This document shows positions 38,227 to 46,479 of a DNA stretch of 64,000 nt, piece by piece. The stretch is from Thermoplasmata archaeon. Its GTDB lineage: Archaea; Thermoplasmatota; Thermoplasmata; Thermoplasmatales; GCA-001856825. Made by a program: the position numbers and the translations under genes. Where the stretch lies: NCBI GenBank assembly GCA_021797915.1, contig JAJZYT010000007.1, forward strand, positions 1 to 64,000, written 5' to 3'. Each line of letters opens with the position of its first letter. Position 1 is the stretch's first letter. Below the pieces are notes generated by a model that was given only the letters and a program-made list of their open reading frames with translations, was not told the origin of the DNA and searched no databases.

Positions 38227-38772
38227 ATGTACGAAATAAGGTTCCACGGTAGAGGTGGACAAGGGGCGGTCACTGCCTCTAAAATTCTTGCTACGGCTGC
38301 ATTCCTTGAGAGCAAGTGGGTGACCTCCTTTCCCTTCTTTGGTACGGAGAGAAGAGGTGCGCCTGTAACAGCCTTCACCAGAGTTGACGATCAGAGGATC
38401 GAACTCAGGAGCCAAATTTATGAACCAGATGCAGTGATAATTTTGGACAAATCACTGATGAACGGCGTGAACGTCACCGAGGGACTGAAGAACGATGGCA
38501 TTATCGTTGTGAATGGCAAGGGCGGTAACCTGAAGGAGGCAGGAAAGTACAGGGTGGCTAGCGTCGATGCAACCAGCATCGCACTCAGGAATGGTCTTGG
38601 AGATCCATCTCACCCAATAGTCAATACCGCTATCCTTGGGGCATTCGCAAAGATATCTAATCTAGTTTCACTTCAATCAATTAAGAACGCAACCTCCGAC
38701 ACAGTTCCTTCAAGAAAGAAGGAAAATGTCAATGCTATACAGGAAGCGTTCGAAGAGACGGAGTTGAACTAG
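38227..38772 (+). CDS. porG: 2-oxoacid:ferredoxin oxidoreductase gamma subunit
   Basis: A 181-residue protein starting IRFHGRGGQGAVTASKILATAA, the signature of the gamma domain of pyruvate/2-ketoisovalerate ferredoxin oxidoreductases. GTERRGAPV and the late NTAILGAFAKI segment are also typical. It is first of seven genes transcribed together and contributes to the CoA-binding part of the four-subunit enzyme. Confidence 0.93.
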   Translation: MYEIRFHGRGGQGAVTASKILATAAFLESKWVTSFPFFGTERRGAPVTAFTRVDDQRIELRSQIYEPDAVIILDKSLMNGVNVTEGLKNDGIIVVNGKGGNLKEAGKYRVASVDATSIALRNGLGDPSHPIVNTAILGAFAKISNLVSLQSIKNATSDTVPSRKKENVNAIQEAFEETELN

Positions 38773-38774
38773 GC

Positions 38775-39065
38775 ATGCCCTTTCTCCCAATAACTTACGC
38801 TTCAACATCTACAAAAATACTTTCCTCCTGGAGGACCAGCAAGCCAGTGATTGATTATACCAAGTGCACGAGATGTGCAATTTGCTGGAAGTTCTGCCCA
38901 GACGTTGCAATTGACCTTGTCGTTGACTCTAGCCTGAAGTCGCCGAATGAGAAATTCTCATCTCTAGAGGCACCTTCAATAGACTACGATCACTGCAAGG
39001 GATGTGGGATATGTGAAACAGAGTGCCCATTCGGTGCCATAGAGATGGTCAGGGAGGAGGAGTGA
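38775..39065 (+). CDS. porD: 2-oxoacid:ferredoxin oxidoreductase delta subunit (ferredoxin-like)
   Basis: A 96-residue protein with two [4Fe-4S] motifs: CTRCAICWKFCP and CKGCGICETECP, both complete. It passes electrons from the catalytic subunits to soluble ferredoxin. The start lies 2 bases after the porG stop and the end 1 base before porA. Confidence 0.95.
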   Translation: MPFLPITYASTSTKILSSWRTSKPVIDYTKCTRCAICWKFCPDVAIDLVVDSSLKSPNEKFSSLEAPSIDYDHCKGCGICETECPFGAIEMVREEE

Positions 39066-39066
39066 A

Positions 39067-40242
39067 ATGGAATCGATGCAGTCGTCCAGACGTATAATGA
39101 CTGGAAACGAGGCTGTCGCAGCTGGCGTCAAATTATCAAATGTAAAGGTCATAGCTGCTTATCCAATAACTCCACAAACCACCATTGTTGAGAAACTGGC
39201 AGAGATGGTGGCCAATGGCGAATTGAATTCGAAGTTCATCGAAGTCGAAAGCGAACACAGTGCAATGTCAGCTGTTACTGCAAGCGAAATGACGGGCGTG
39301 CGATCTTTTACAGCATCTTCCTCACACGGCCTACTGTATATGCACGAAGCACTTCACTGGGCAGCTGGAATGAGGTTGCCACTGGTCATGACTGTCGTAA
39401 ACCGTGCGATAGGCCCACCGTGGAGCATATGGGGTGAGCATACTGATTCCTTCAACCAGAAAGATACGGGTTGGCTTCAGATGTACTGTGAGACAAATCA
39501 AGAGGCTATGGACAGCATACTTCTTGGATACAAGATTGCGGAGAACAACAAGCTGTTACTCCCCGTTATGAATATGCTGGATGCATTCACCCTCTCTCAT
39601 ACGTCCGAACCTGTTGAAGTTAGAAGTCACAGTACGGCAGCAGATTACCTGGGTGAGCTTGAGCTGGAATCGAAAATGGATTTCAATAATCCCGCTGGAT
39701 ACGGATCAATTGTACCCCCCGATGGTCCCTTTATGGAAATGAAGAAGGACATGAGGGACAGCATGTATAATGCCACAAACGCGATCAAGAAAGAGATTAC
39801 CACCTTTAATGATCTATTCAATGCAGAGCTTCCGGGACTCACTGAGAATTTCATGATGGAAGATGCAGATTATGCGCTGATTACGTTGGGAGCTATTTCC
39901 TCTACCGCAAAATACACTATAAGGAAACTCAGGGAAAGGGGTCAGAAAGTGGGGCTCATTAGGCTATATTTCTACAGACCTTTTCCAGGAGAGGAAATTG
40001 TCAAAGCCGTCAAGGGTCTCAAGGGACTTGGCGTGGTAGAAAGAAACCTCTCGTTCGGTCAAAGGGGACCCACGTTTGAAGATGTGGCTACCGCCATTTA
40101 TGGAAGGGTGGACGTCCCGATGAGGAATTATGTGGTCGGATTGGGAGGAAGGGACGTTAGAGTCAAGGATTATGAACTGATGTTCGAAAATCTGGTAGAG
40201 GGCAATAATGAGATAGAGTGGGTCAATGTGGGGGCGAAATAA
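39067..40242 (+). CDS. porA: 2-oxoacid:ferredoxin oxidoreductase alpha subunit
   Basis: A 391-residue subunit with the N-terminal RIMTGNEAVAAGVKLSNVKVIAAYPITPQT, the thiamine pyrophosphate pyrimidine-binding domain of the POR family, and VESEHSAMSAVTASEMTGVRSFTASSS-type segments. With PorB it decarboxylates a 2-oxoacid to an acyl-CoA. Pyruvate or 2-ketoisovalerate are the likely substrates; sequence reading does not separate them. Confidence 0.93.
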   Translation: MESMQSSRRIMTGNEAVAAGVKLSNVKVIAAYPITPQTTIVEKLAEMVANGELNSKFIEVESEHSAMSAVTASEMTGVRSFTASSSHGLLYMHEALHWAAGMRLPLVMTVVNRAIGPPWSIWGEHTDSFNQKDTGWLQMYCETNQEAMDSILLGYKIAENNKLLLPVMNMLDAFTLSHTSEPVEVRSHSTAADYLGELELESKMDFNNPAGYGSIVPPDGPFMEMKKDMRDSMYNATNAIKKEITTFNDLFNAELPGLTENFMMEDADYALITLGAISSTAKYTIRKLRERGQKVGLIRLYFYRPFPGEEIVKAVKGLKGLGVVERNLSFGQRGPTFEDVATAIYGRVDVPMRNYVVGLGGRDVRVKDYELMFENLVEGNNEIEWVNVGAK

Positions 40243-41124
40243 ATGCCTCTCACAATACCGAGGGAAGAATACATGGAACAGGGACATACTGCTTGCGCGG
40301 GATGTGGAGCAGCCCTCTCGATGAGGTATATGCTCAAGGCAGCCGGTCCCAAGACTGCACTTGCAATCCCAGCCTGCTGCTGGTCAGTAGTCCCGGGAGA
40401 GTTTCCGGCCACCAACCTGAAAGTCCCGTTGCTTTACACTCCTTTCGCGGCTGCCGGCGCAGCAATATCCGGTTTGAGAGAGGGACTTGATGCACAGGGG
40501 AAGGAAGACTACAATGTGTTTGCATTCGCAGGCGACGGAGGAACTGCTGATATCGGTCTGCAGGGACTGAGTGCCGCTATGGAAAGGGGCCACAACGTGA
40601 TCTATATCATGTACGATAACGAGGCATACATGAATACCGGAATCCAGAGAAGCGGCAGTACTCCTTACGGAGCATGGACAACTACGACTCCTGTCGGAAT
40701 GAAAAGAGATTTCAAGAAACAGAACAAGAAGTTTGTAGCGGACCTCATGATAGCACAGAATGTTCCCTATGTTGCTACGGCTACGATCGGGTACCCGGAA
40801 GACCTAGAGAGAAAGATATCAATAGCCAAGTCGATCAAGGGCCCAAAGTTCATACAGATTCTCTCACCATGCCCGCCAGGATGGTATCACAATTCGGCTG
40901 ATACCGTAAAGATCTCCCGACTTGCGGTTGAATCAAAAGTGTTCCCGCTCTATGAATTCAAGAATGGTAAATTTTCTCTATTCAAACCCAGCAAGACAGC
41001 TCGGTTGACGGATTACCTGTCTCTGCAGGGGAGATTTGCACACCTGAAGGAGGACGAGATCAAGGTGATCGAAGAATCGGTCAACGAGAGATGGTCATAT
41101 CTCCTGAAAAAGGAGCAGTCGTAG
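40243..41124 (+). CDS. porB: 2-oxoacid:ferredoxin oxidoreductase beta subunit
   Basis: A 293-residue thiamine pyrophosphate-binding subunit with CAGCGAALSMR near residue 12, the TPP/Mg site AFAGDGGTADIGLQG and the POR-typical YMNTGIQRSGSTPYGAWTTT. Cys residues near positions 12, 15 and 46, and Cys at ~213 (SPCPPGW), are the expected ligands of a [4Fe-4S] cluster. The gene begins directly after the porA stop. Confidence 0.94.
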   Translation: MPLTIPREEYMEQGHTACAGCGAALSMRYMLKAAGPKTALAIPACCWSVVPGEFPATNLKVPLLYTPFAAAGAAISGLREGLDAQGKEDYNVFAFAGDGGTADIGLQGLSAAMERGHNVIYIMYDNEAYMNTGIQRSGSTPYGAWTTTTPVGMKRDFKKQNKKFVADLMIAQNVPYVATATIGYPEDLERKISIAKSIKGPKFIQILSPCPPGWYHNSADTVKISRLAVESKVFPLYEFKNGKFSLFKPSKTARLTDYLSLQGRFAHLKEDEIKVIEESVNERWSYLLKKEQS

Positions 41125-41125
41125 A

Positions 41126-42952
41126 ATGGCATACGACTTGCTTCTTGGTTCTGAGGGAAAAATGGAATTTCTCCTTGGAAACGAAGCAGTCGTAAGGGGA
41201 TTGTACGAAGCTGGAGTGTCTGTCGCAGCAGCTTATCCAGGTACTCCAAGTTCGGAAATAGGCGATGTTCTCTATAAGTTATCGGACAGGATTGGAATAA
41301 AATTCGAATTTTCTACAAACGAAAAGGTTGCTCTGGAGGTAGCTTCCGCAGCATCTGCTGGAGGACTGAGATCATTCGTTTTCATGAAGCACGTGGGTCT
41401 GAACGTCGCGATGGATTCGTTCGTCTCACTGTCTGGAGCAGGGGTGAAGGGAGGCATGGTCGTCTTCTCTGCTGACGACCCTTCCATGCATTCGTCCCAG
41501 AACGAACAGGACAACAGATTCTTGGGAAAATTTGCACGGACCATAGTAATAGAACCATCGAGCCCGCAGGAGCTCAAGGACTATATCGTTCACGCTTTCG
41601 ATATTTCAGAAGAGATTGGACATCCTGTCTTGATCAGGAGTGTCACTCGTATTTCGCACGTAAGAGCCCCGGTTAGACTTGGAGAGAGGAGGGAAAAGAA
41701 CGAGTGGAAATACAAGAAGAGTGCTTCATTAGTTTTGTTGCCGGAAAATGCCTACAAGGCACAGATGTCAATTGCGAACAGACTTGAAAAAGTCAGATCT
41801 TCTAAATATAACGGTATCCTGAACAGTGTGTACGGCGATTCCTCCACGCTGATAATTACGTCTGGAGCTGCCTACAACTACATAGATGAAGCGCTCCAGA
41901 TGCTTAACTTGAAGGCTAGAATCTTGAAGATCGGACTGAGCTTTCCCCTCGACCAAGAAATGATCCTCAAGGAGGTAGAGAAAGCCGAACGAGTTATCTT
42001 CATCGAAGAAGGTGGTCCCTTCTTGGAGGAACAAGTTCTATCGCTCTGCGCTATTCGCTCGATCAACAAGAAATTCTATGGGAAGATTAACGGGAGCATT
42101 TCCACTTCATACGAAATGGATGTCGACCGTGTGGCAGGTTTTCTCTCCGAGATATACGGTATCCCGTTCCAAACGAAAACCCAAAATTTGAATCTTCCGG
42201 AAAGAGCGCCAGTACTTTGTCCAGGTTGCCCTCACAGAGCGACTTATTATGTGGCAAAGTTGGCCATGAAACAGAGGGGAATCCAGAACGCTATCGTACC
42301 AACTGACATCGGCTGTTATTCCCTCGGATATTACGAACCGTATCAACTCGGAGACTACTGCTTCTCTATGGGTTCTTCGGTCGGGTCCTCTAGCGGATTC
42401 ACGATAGAGGCAAAAGAAAGGGTCGTCAGTTTCATAGGAGACAGCACCTTCTTCCACGCTGGAATCCCTGGTCTTATCAACGCATACCACAACAATCACA
42501 ACTTCGTCTTGGTCATCATGGACAATTACGTCACTGCGATGACCGGCGGACAGCCTACCCCTGAAACGACCCCACCCTTCAAGAGGGTCGACATCGAGAG
42601 CGTGGTGAGGGGCATCGGAATCAAGAACGTATACTCGATGGATCCTTATGACCTCAAGAATTCACTCGACACATTCAAGAAGGCCCTAGATTCCAATGAA
42701 CTTGCTGTCATTATAAGCAAGAGGGAGTGTGCCCTAGAAGTAGACAGGAAGAGAGCGCCCTCTGAGGCGAAGGTCTTCCAGATAAACCAAGACAAGTGCA
42801 ATCTCTGTTACAACTGTGTGAAGAATTTCACTTGCGCTGCCTTTTATGTGGATGAGGGCAGAGTTTACATCGATCCCGAACTGTGCGACGGTTGCTCAGT
42901 CTGTTCAGAGCCACTCGTCTGTCCGTTCAACGCCATCGAGGTGAAACCATAG
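41126..42952 (+). CDS. iorA: Indolepyruvate:ferredoxin oxidoreductase alpha subunit
   Basis: A 608-residue subunit: N-terminal pyrimidine-binding domain (LGNEAVVRGLYEAGVSVAAAYPGTPSSE), a central linker, a TPP domain (VLCPGCPHRATYYVAKLA, then GDSTFFHAGIPGL), and a C-terminal ferredoxin domain with CNLCYNC and CDGCSVC motifs. The second motif of the first cluster is shortened (KNFTCAA). It oxidises aryl pyruvates from aromatic amino acid transamination. It starts one base after porB. Confidence 0.94.
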   Translation: MAYDLLLGSEGKMEFLLGNEAVVRGLYEAGVSVAAAYPGTPSSEIGDVLYKLSDRIGIKFEFSTNEKVALEVASAASAGGLRSFVFMKHVGLNVAMDSFVSLSGAGVKGGMVVFSADDPSMHSSQNEQDNRFLGKFARTIVIEPSSPQELKDYIVHAFDISEEIGHPVLIRSVTRISHVRAPVRLGERREKNEWKYKKSASLVLLPENAYKAQMSIANRLEKVRSSKYNGILNSVYGDSSTLIITSGAAYNYIDEALQMLNLKARILKIGLSFPLDQEMILKEVEKAERVIFIEEGGPFLEEQVLSLCAIRSINKKFYGKINGSISTSYEMDVDRVAGFLSEIYGIPFQTKTQNLNLPERAPVLCPGCPHRATYYVAKLAMKQRGIQNAIVPTDIGCYSLGYYEPYQLGDYCFSMGSSVGSSSGFTIEAKERVVSFIGDSTFFHAGIPGLINAYHNNHNFVLVIMDNYVTAMTGGQPTPETTPPFKRVDIESVVRGIGIKNVYSMDPYDLKNSLDTFKKALDSNELAVIISKRECALEVDRKRAPSEAKVFQINQDKCNLCYNCVKNFTCAAFYVDEGRVYIDPELCDGCSVCSEPLVCPFNAIEVKP

Positions 42953-43545
42953 TGGTCTCCTTGGTCTTAGCAGGTGTAGGAGGACAGGGAATAATAACGG
43001 TGGCCAACATAGTTGGAAAGGCAGCTTTGATTGAAGGTAAAAATGCTCTAATGACAGAACTGCATGGCATGGCACAGAGAGGAGGAAAAATAGTGGTAGA
43101 AGTCAGGATCGGAGACTACAAGAGTGCCATTATCCCAGCGAGATCTGCGGATATCATGCTCGCATTCGAGGAACTCGAGGGGGCCAGAAACCTATCAAAG
43201 TTGAAAGAATCCGGAGTGATACTGTTGAACAGAAGAATGATACATCCCGTTTCCCTCACAATGAAGATACAGGATTACCCTGAAGGGATCGTTGCGGAGG
43301 CACTGAGCAAGTACAAGACGATCAACGTGGAGGCAGACCAAATCGCAATGAACTTAGGAAACAAGAGGGTAGCTAACACTGCCATGATTGGTGCGACCTT
43401 TTCAACCGGGCTGCTGAACCTCGGAGAAGAGAGCCTGATAACCGCAATCAAGGAATCGTTACCGGAAAAGCACTGGGACATCAACATGAAGGCGTTCGAG
43501 CAGGGTAAAATTCTCCCCGCATTCGAGACGGCAAAGGTCGCATGA
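42952..43545 (+). CDS. iorB: Indolepyruvate:ferredoxin oxidoreductase beta subunit
   Basis: A 197-residue gamma-like subunit beginning VSLVLAGVGGQGIITVANIVGKAA. The track start (42883) lies inside iorA. GTG 42952, overlapping the iorA stop as TAGTG and preceded by GAGGTGAAACC, is the natural start and gives the standard length. MTELHGMAQRGGKIVVEVRIG is a family hallmark. It partners IorA. Confidence 0.93.
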   Translation: MVSLVLAGVGGQGIITVANIVGKAALIEGKNALMTELHGMAQRGGKIVVEVRIGDYKSAIIPARSADIMLAFEELEGARNLSKLKESGVILLNRRMIHPVSLTMKIQDYPEGIVAEALSKYKTINVEADQIAMNLGNKRVANTAMIGATFSTGLLNLGEESLITAIKESLPEKHWDINMKAFEQGKILPAFETAKVA

Positions 43546-44411
43546 AAATAAACATAATTGGCGCAGGTTCGATGGGCATAGTTCTGTCTTACTTCCTCCA
43601 CAAGAAAAATGAAGTAGTGCTGACGGTCAAGCGTGGGGAAAAGAAGTACTACGAAGATGGTCTCGTGTTGTGGTACAATGGGAAAGAGGAGAAGTTTGTT
43701 GTAAAAATCTCAGAAGGAATAGAGGACTCCGATCTCACGATAATTGCGGTAAAGTCTTATGACCTGCAAAGGGTATACGCGAGCTATAATCTCAAGGGTA
43801 AGGTGATCCTAATCCAGAACGGGCTGACCCACATCAGCACTGAAATAGACGGAGTTTTGAAAATATATGCGGTCACAACCTGGGCTTCGAAGAGACTATC
43901 TAAGGGAGTCGCTGAACTCACTGGAAAGGGTTACTTCAGACTAGGAAGCAAATCCGGAGAGATAGACCTGAGATTTTTGAGGGAATCGGGAATTGAAGCC
44001 GAATGGGTGAATGACATAGAACTGGAACTGTACAGGAAAGCTGCAATAAACGCAGTGATAAACCCCATAACATCCCTATTCGGCGTGAAGAATGGACAGC
44101 TACCGCGTGTTAAAGAGCTGTGGAGCATAGCTTCGGCTACCATAAATGAACTTGAAGAACTATTTTCGAAAATGGGTTACAGACTAGAAGTTGAGAAGAA
44201 CGTTTTGGAGACCTGCAAGGTTACTGCCGACAATGATAGCAGCATGCTTCAGGACATAAGACAGGGAAAGCGGACCGAGATTGATTCAATAACGGGAGAA
44301 CTGATCTCGCTTGGCCTGAAGAATGGAGTTGATATGAAGACCAACGTCTTCCTTTACGATTCCATAAAATTTCTGCAGTCCCACCAGAGCAGCAAGAAAA
44401 ATAATTTCTAA
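43542..44411 (+). CDS. Ketopantoate reductase-like protein (PanE/ApbA family)
   Basis: A 289-residue NADPH-dependent reductase: dinucleotide-binding INIIGAGSMGIVLSYFL at the start, the catalytic Lys region YRKAAINAVINPITSLFGVKNGQL, and the PanE signature SSMLQDIRQGKRTEID-SITGEL. It could make pantoate for coenzyme A, which would suit the CoA-using operon it ends. The start overlaps the iorB stop (ATGA). Confidence 0.88.
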   Translation: MKINIIGAGSMGIVLSYFLHKKNEVVLTVKRGEKKYYEDGLVLWYNGKEEKFVVKISEGIEDSDLTIIAVKSYDLQRVYASYNLKGKVILIQNGLTHISTEIDGVLKIYAVTTWASKRLSKGVAELTGKGYFRLGSKSGEIDLRFLRESGIEAEWVNDIELELYRKAAINAVINPITSLFGVKNGQLPRVKELWSIASATINELEELFSKMGYRLEVEKNVLETCKVTADNDSSMLQDIRQGKRTEIDSITGELISLGLKNGVDMKTNVFLYDSIKFLQSHQSSKKNNF

Positions 44412-44423
44412 ATGTACCGCAGC

Positions 44424-45830
44424 TCAGTGACTTCCAATTCTCACGGGATACTTGTCATTAAGGCAACCGAGGCACAGATTTTCTTTTCCTAGGCTAGTAG
44501 CCTCGATAAGTCCTTCCAGGGAAATGTAGCGAAGACTGTCAGCCCCTAGTTTTGCATTTATTTCCTTGAGGCTCCGGTTTGCGGCTATGAACTGGTCCTT
44601 TGTTTTCATGTCTATTCCGAGGTAACAGGGAAAACGCACTGGTGGACACGCTATCCTCAGATGGACCTCTTTCGCACCGTATTTCTTCAGCATCTTTACG
44701 ATCTTTCTGGTGGTGTTCCCCCTTATGATACTGTCATCGACCAGGACCACTTTCTTTCCCTCTATCAGCTGTCTTATCGGATTCAGTTTTATGTCGAGCT
44801 CACTTTCCCTGCCTGCCTGCTCTGGCATGATGAAAGTTCTGTCCACATATCTGTTCTTGATTAATCCTTCCGTGAGTGGTATTCCTGATTCTTCGGCATA
44901 TCCCTGCGCGTGGGTTCTTGCAGAGTCCGGAACCGCAACTACGCAGTCGGCTCCCTTTACTGGACTCTCCCGAGCGAGAATCCTGCCGAGTTCCATCCTT
45001 GTCTCGAATACGCTCCTTCCATCAACCACGCTGTCAGGTCGTGCAAAGTAAACATACTCAAACATGCAATGAGCGGTCTTCGAAGATTCATTGTACATGA
45101 AGGAATCGAATTCATTCTTCTTGATCTCCACTATTTCTCCGGGGCGGACATCCCTTATCATCTTTCCGTTGAGCTGATCGAACACCACGCTCTCTGATGC
45201 AGCGCCATAACCAAATTCTGTAGTCCCAACTACAAGTGGCCTGATTCCATTTGGATCACGAGCAACGAAAACACGCTGATTGATCATTAAGTTTAGGGAG
45301 TATGCTCCAACCAATTTTTTGAATGTGTTCTTCATTGAGAGAACAGGATCAGACGTTTTGGATAGTTCAATCGAGAGCAATTTCATCACGACTTCTGTAT
45401 CAGAATTAGTTGCAAACGAGTACCCCTTGCTCTCAAGCGACCTTTTGAGCTGGAGAGCGTTGACTATCTCGCCGTTATGCCCGATAGCTATCTCAAACTT
45501 TCCGATGTTTGCGTACAGGGGCTGGGCATTCTCAAGTGTGGAAGAGCCTGCCGTGCTGTACCTGATGTGCCCTATTCCTATACCAGTATCTTTCTCTATC
45601 TTCACGCCCGAAAAAACTTCGTTGACAAGACCCATTCCCTTATAGTTCTTGAGAACTTTTCCGGTGTTTATAGAAATTCCAGAAGATTCCTGTCCCCTGT
45701 GTTGGATTATCCTCAGTGACTGTACTAATCTGTAACCGACCGGGATGCTCTCTGCAAGAGCCACAATCCCGCAGGATTCACCTAGACTTCGCCCAGTTAT
45801 AACTTCTGATCCGTGAGTCTGGGTATCCAC
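44424..45830 (-). CDS. purF: Amidophosphoribosyltransferase
   Basis: The first committed enzyme of purine synthesis. The class II glutaminase nucleophile is Cys20 in SCGIVALAE; the QHRGQESSG and NTDTEV-type motifs follow. The PRPP loop is VVLVDDSIIRGNTT, and a Cys-rich end CLGCLNDKYP suggests the Fe-S type. The only standard start codon in frame is GTG 45830, within the L37e gene, which would add a 19-residue propeptide ahead of Cys20. The L37e stop lies only four bases before the Cys codon. Propeptides before Cys are known in some PurF enzymes; a nonstandard ATA start cannot be excluded. Confidence 0.93.
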   Translation of the reverse strand: MDTQTHGSEVITGRSLGESCGIVALAESIPVGYRLVQSLRIIQHRGQESSGISINTGKVLKNYKGMGLVNEVFSGVKIEKDTGIGIGHIRYSTAGSSTLENAQPLYANIGKFEIAIGHNGEIVNALQLKRSLESKGYSFATNSDTEVVMKLLSIELSKTSDPVLSMKNTFKKLVGAYSLNLMINQRVFVARDPNGIRPLVVGTTEFGYGAASESVVFDQLNGKMIRDVRPGEIVEIKKNEFDSFMYNESSKTAHCMFEYVYFARPDSVVDGRSVFETRMELGRILARESPVKGADCVVAVPDSARTHAQGYAEESGIPLTEGLIKNRYVDRTFIMPEQAGRESELDIKLNPIRQLIEGKKVVLVDDSIIRGNTTRKIVKMLKKYGAKEVHLRIACPPVRFPCYLGIDMKTKDQFIAANRSLKEINAKLGADSLRYISLEGLIEATSLGKENLCLGCLNDKYPVRIGSH

Positions 45831-45939
45831 AGTGTGCGCACCTTTTATGCGTTACGTTGTAAGAATGCTGGCCACATCTTCTACACTTTATATGGACTTT
45901 TATCCTGTTTCTCCTTCCCATTGAAGGGGTTCCTCTCAT
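45778..45939 (-). CDS. rpl37e: Ribosomal protein L37e
   Basis: A 53-residue gene missing from the ORF track. It reads MRGTPSMGRRNRIKVHIKCRRCG and ends NWAKSR before TGA, with a zinc finger C19-x2-C22-x11-C34-x2-C37 as in archaeal and eukaryotic L37e of the large subunit. ATG 45939 follows the LSm stop by one base. The last ~50 bases overlap the 5' end of purF in another frame. The LSm-L37e-purF order is a known archaeal gene string. Confidence 0.95.
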   Translation of the reverse strand: MRGTPSMGRRNRIKVHIKCRRCGQHSYNVTHKRCAHCGYPDSRIRSYNWAKSR

Positions 45940-45940
45940 C

Positions 45941-46177
45941 TTATATCGCCTCCGAAGGTGAAATGTAGACTACTACGTCTCCTCTGACTACCATTATGGG
46001 GAATGTCCCCCTGCTCTTGTTTTCCACTACCTCCTCGGCATTCTTGATGACAAGGTTGAGGTGTTGGTCATAACCATCCAGCAGTCCCCTATACTCTCTG
46101 TTCCACTTAACCTTGACCAGTACGTACTGGTTCAGGCTATTTCCTAGAATGTTAAGAGGACGTAGCTTGCCTTCCAT
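45941..46177 (-). CDS. Archaeal Sm-like protein (LSm)
   Basis: A 78-residue Sm-fold protein with the Sm1 motif VKWNREYRGLLDGYDQHLNLVIKNA and Sm2 VVRGDVVVYISP, which forms a heptameric RNA-binding ring. The TATA-like TTATATATGA (46196-46205) is centred about 25 bases before ATG 46177, so the mRNA of this three-gene operon is probably leaderless. Confidence 0.95.
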   Translation of the reverse strand: MEGKLRPLNILGNSLNQYVLVKVKWNREYRGLLDGYDQHLNLVIKNAEEVVENKSRGTFPIMVVRGDVVVYISPSEAI

Positions 46178-46369
46178 GAAACCAGATTGTTACCTCATAT
46201 ATAATAATGATTAGTTTTGGCGTCGGGCTGATAGTGTTGGTAATACTGGAGGAAAGCCAATATTCGTCCCCTTGATTGAACTACTCGTTCATTGGTGATA
46301 TTTTTCTCCGATCTGTAGTTCAGCAAACCATCTGGGCTAAGAAAACGTTATTTGGATTGGAGAACCTGA

Positions 46370-46458
46370 TTTAAGCCCATGGAGATCGGAGCTCTGCCAA
46401 TGGCAACTCCGGTCGCTGAAACGGGAAGCCCCATGCGTTAGCTTGGGGAGGATGTCAC
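46370..46458 (+). mobile_element. Relic of an IS200/IS605 element: TnpB C-terminal tail and right end
   Basis: From the ATG at about 46379 the frame gives MEIGALPMATPVAETGSPMR and a stop, with the composition of a TnpB C-terminal tail; upstream coding sense is broken by stops and a frame change. A right-end hairpin CCCCA-TGC-GTTA-GCT-TGGGG follows (46429-46448) and then AGGATGTCA, the same terminal motif as the 19-kb relic. No transposase or nuclease core remains. The rest of the 302-base gap (46178-46369) shows only the LSm promoter and AT-rich DNA. Confidence 0.65.
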
Positions 46459-46479
46459 GAAGTAATGAGTTAGAAATTG

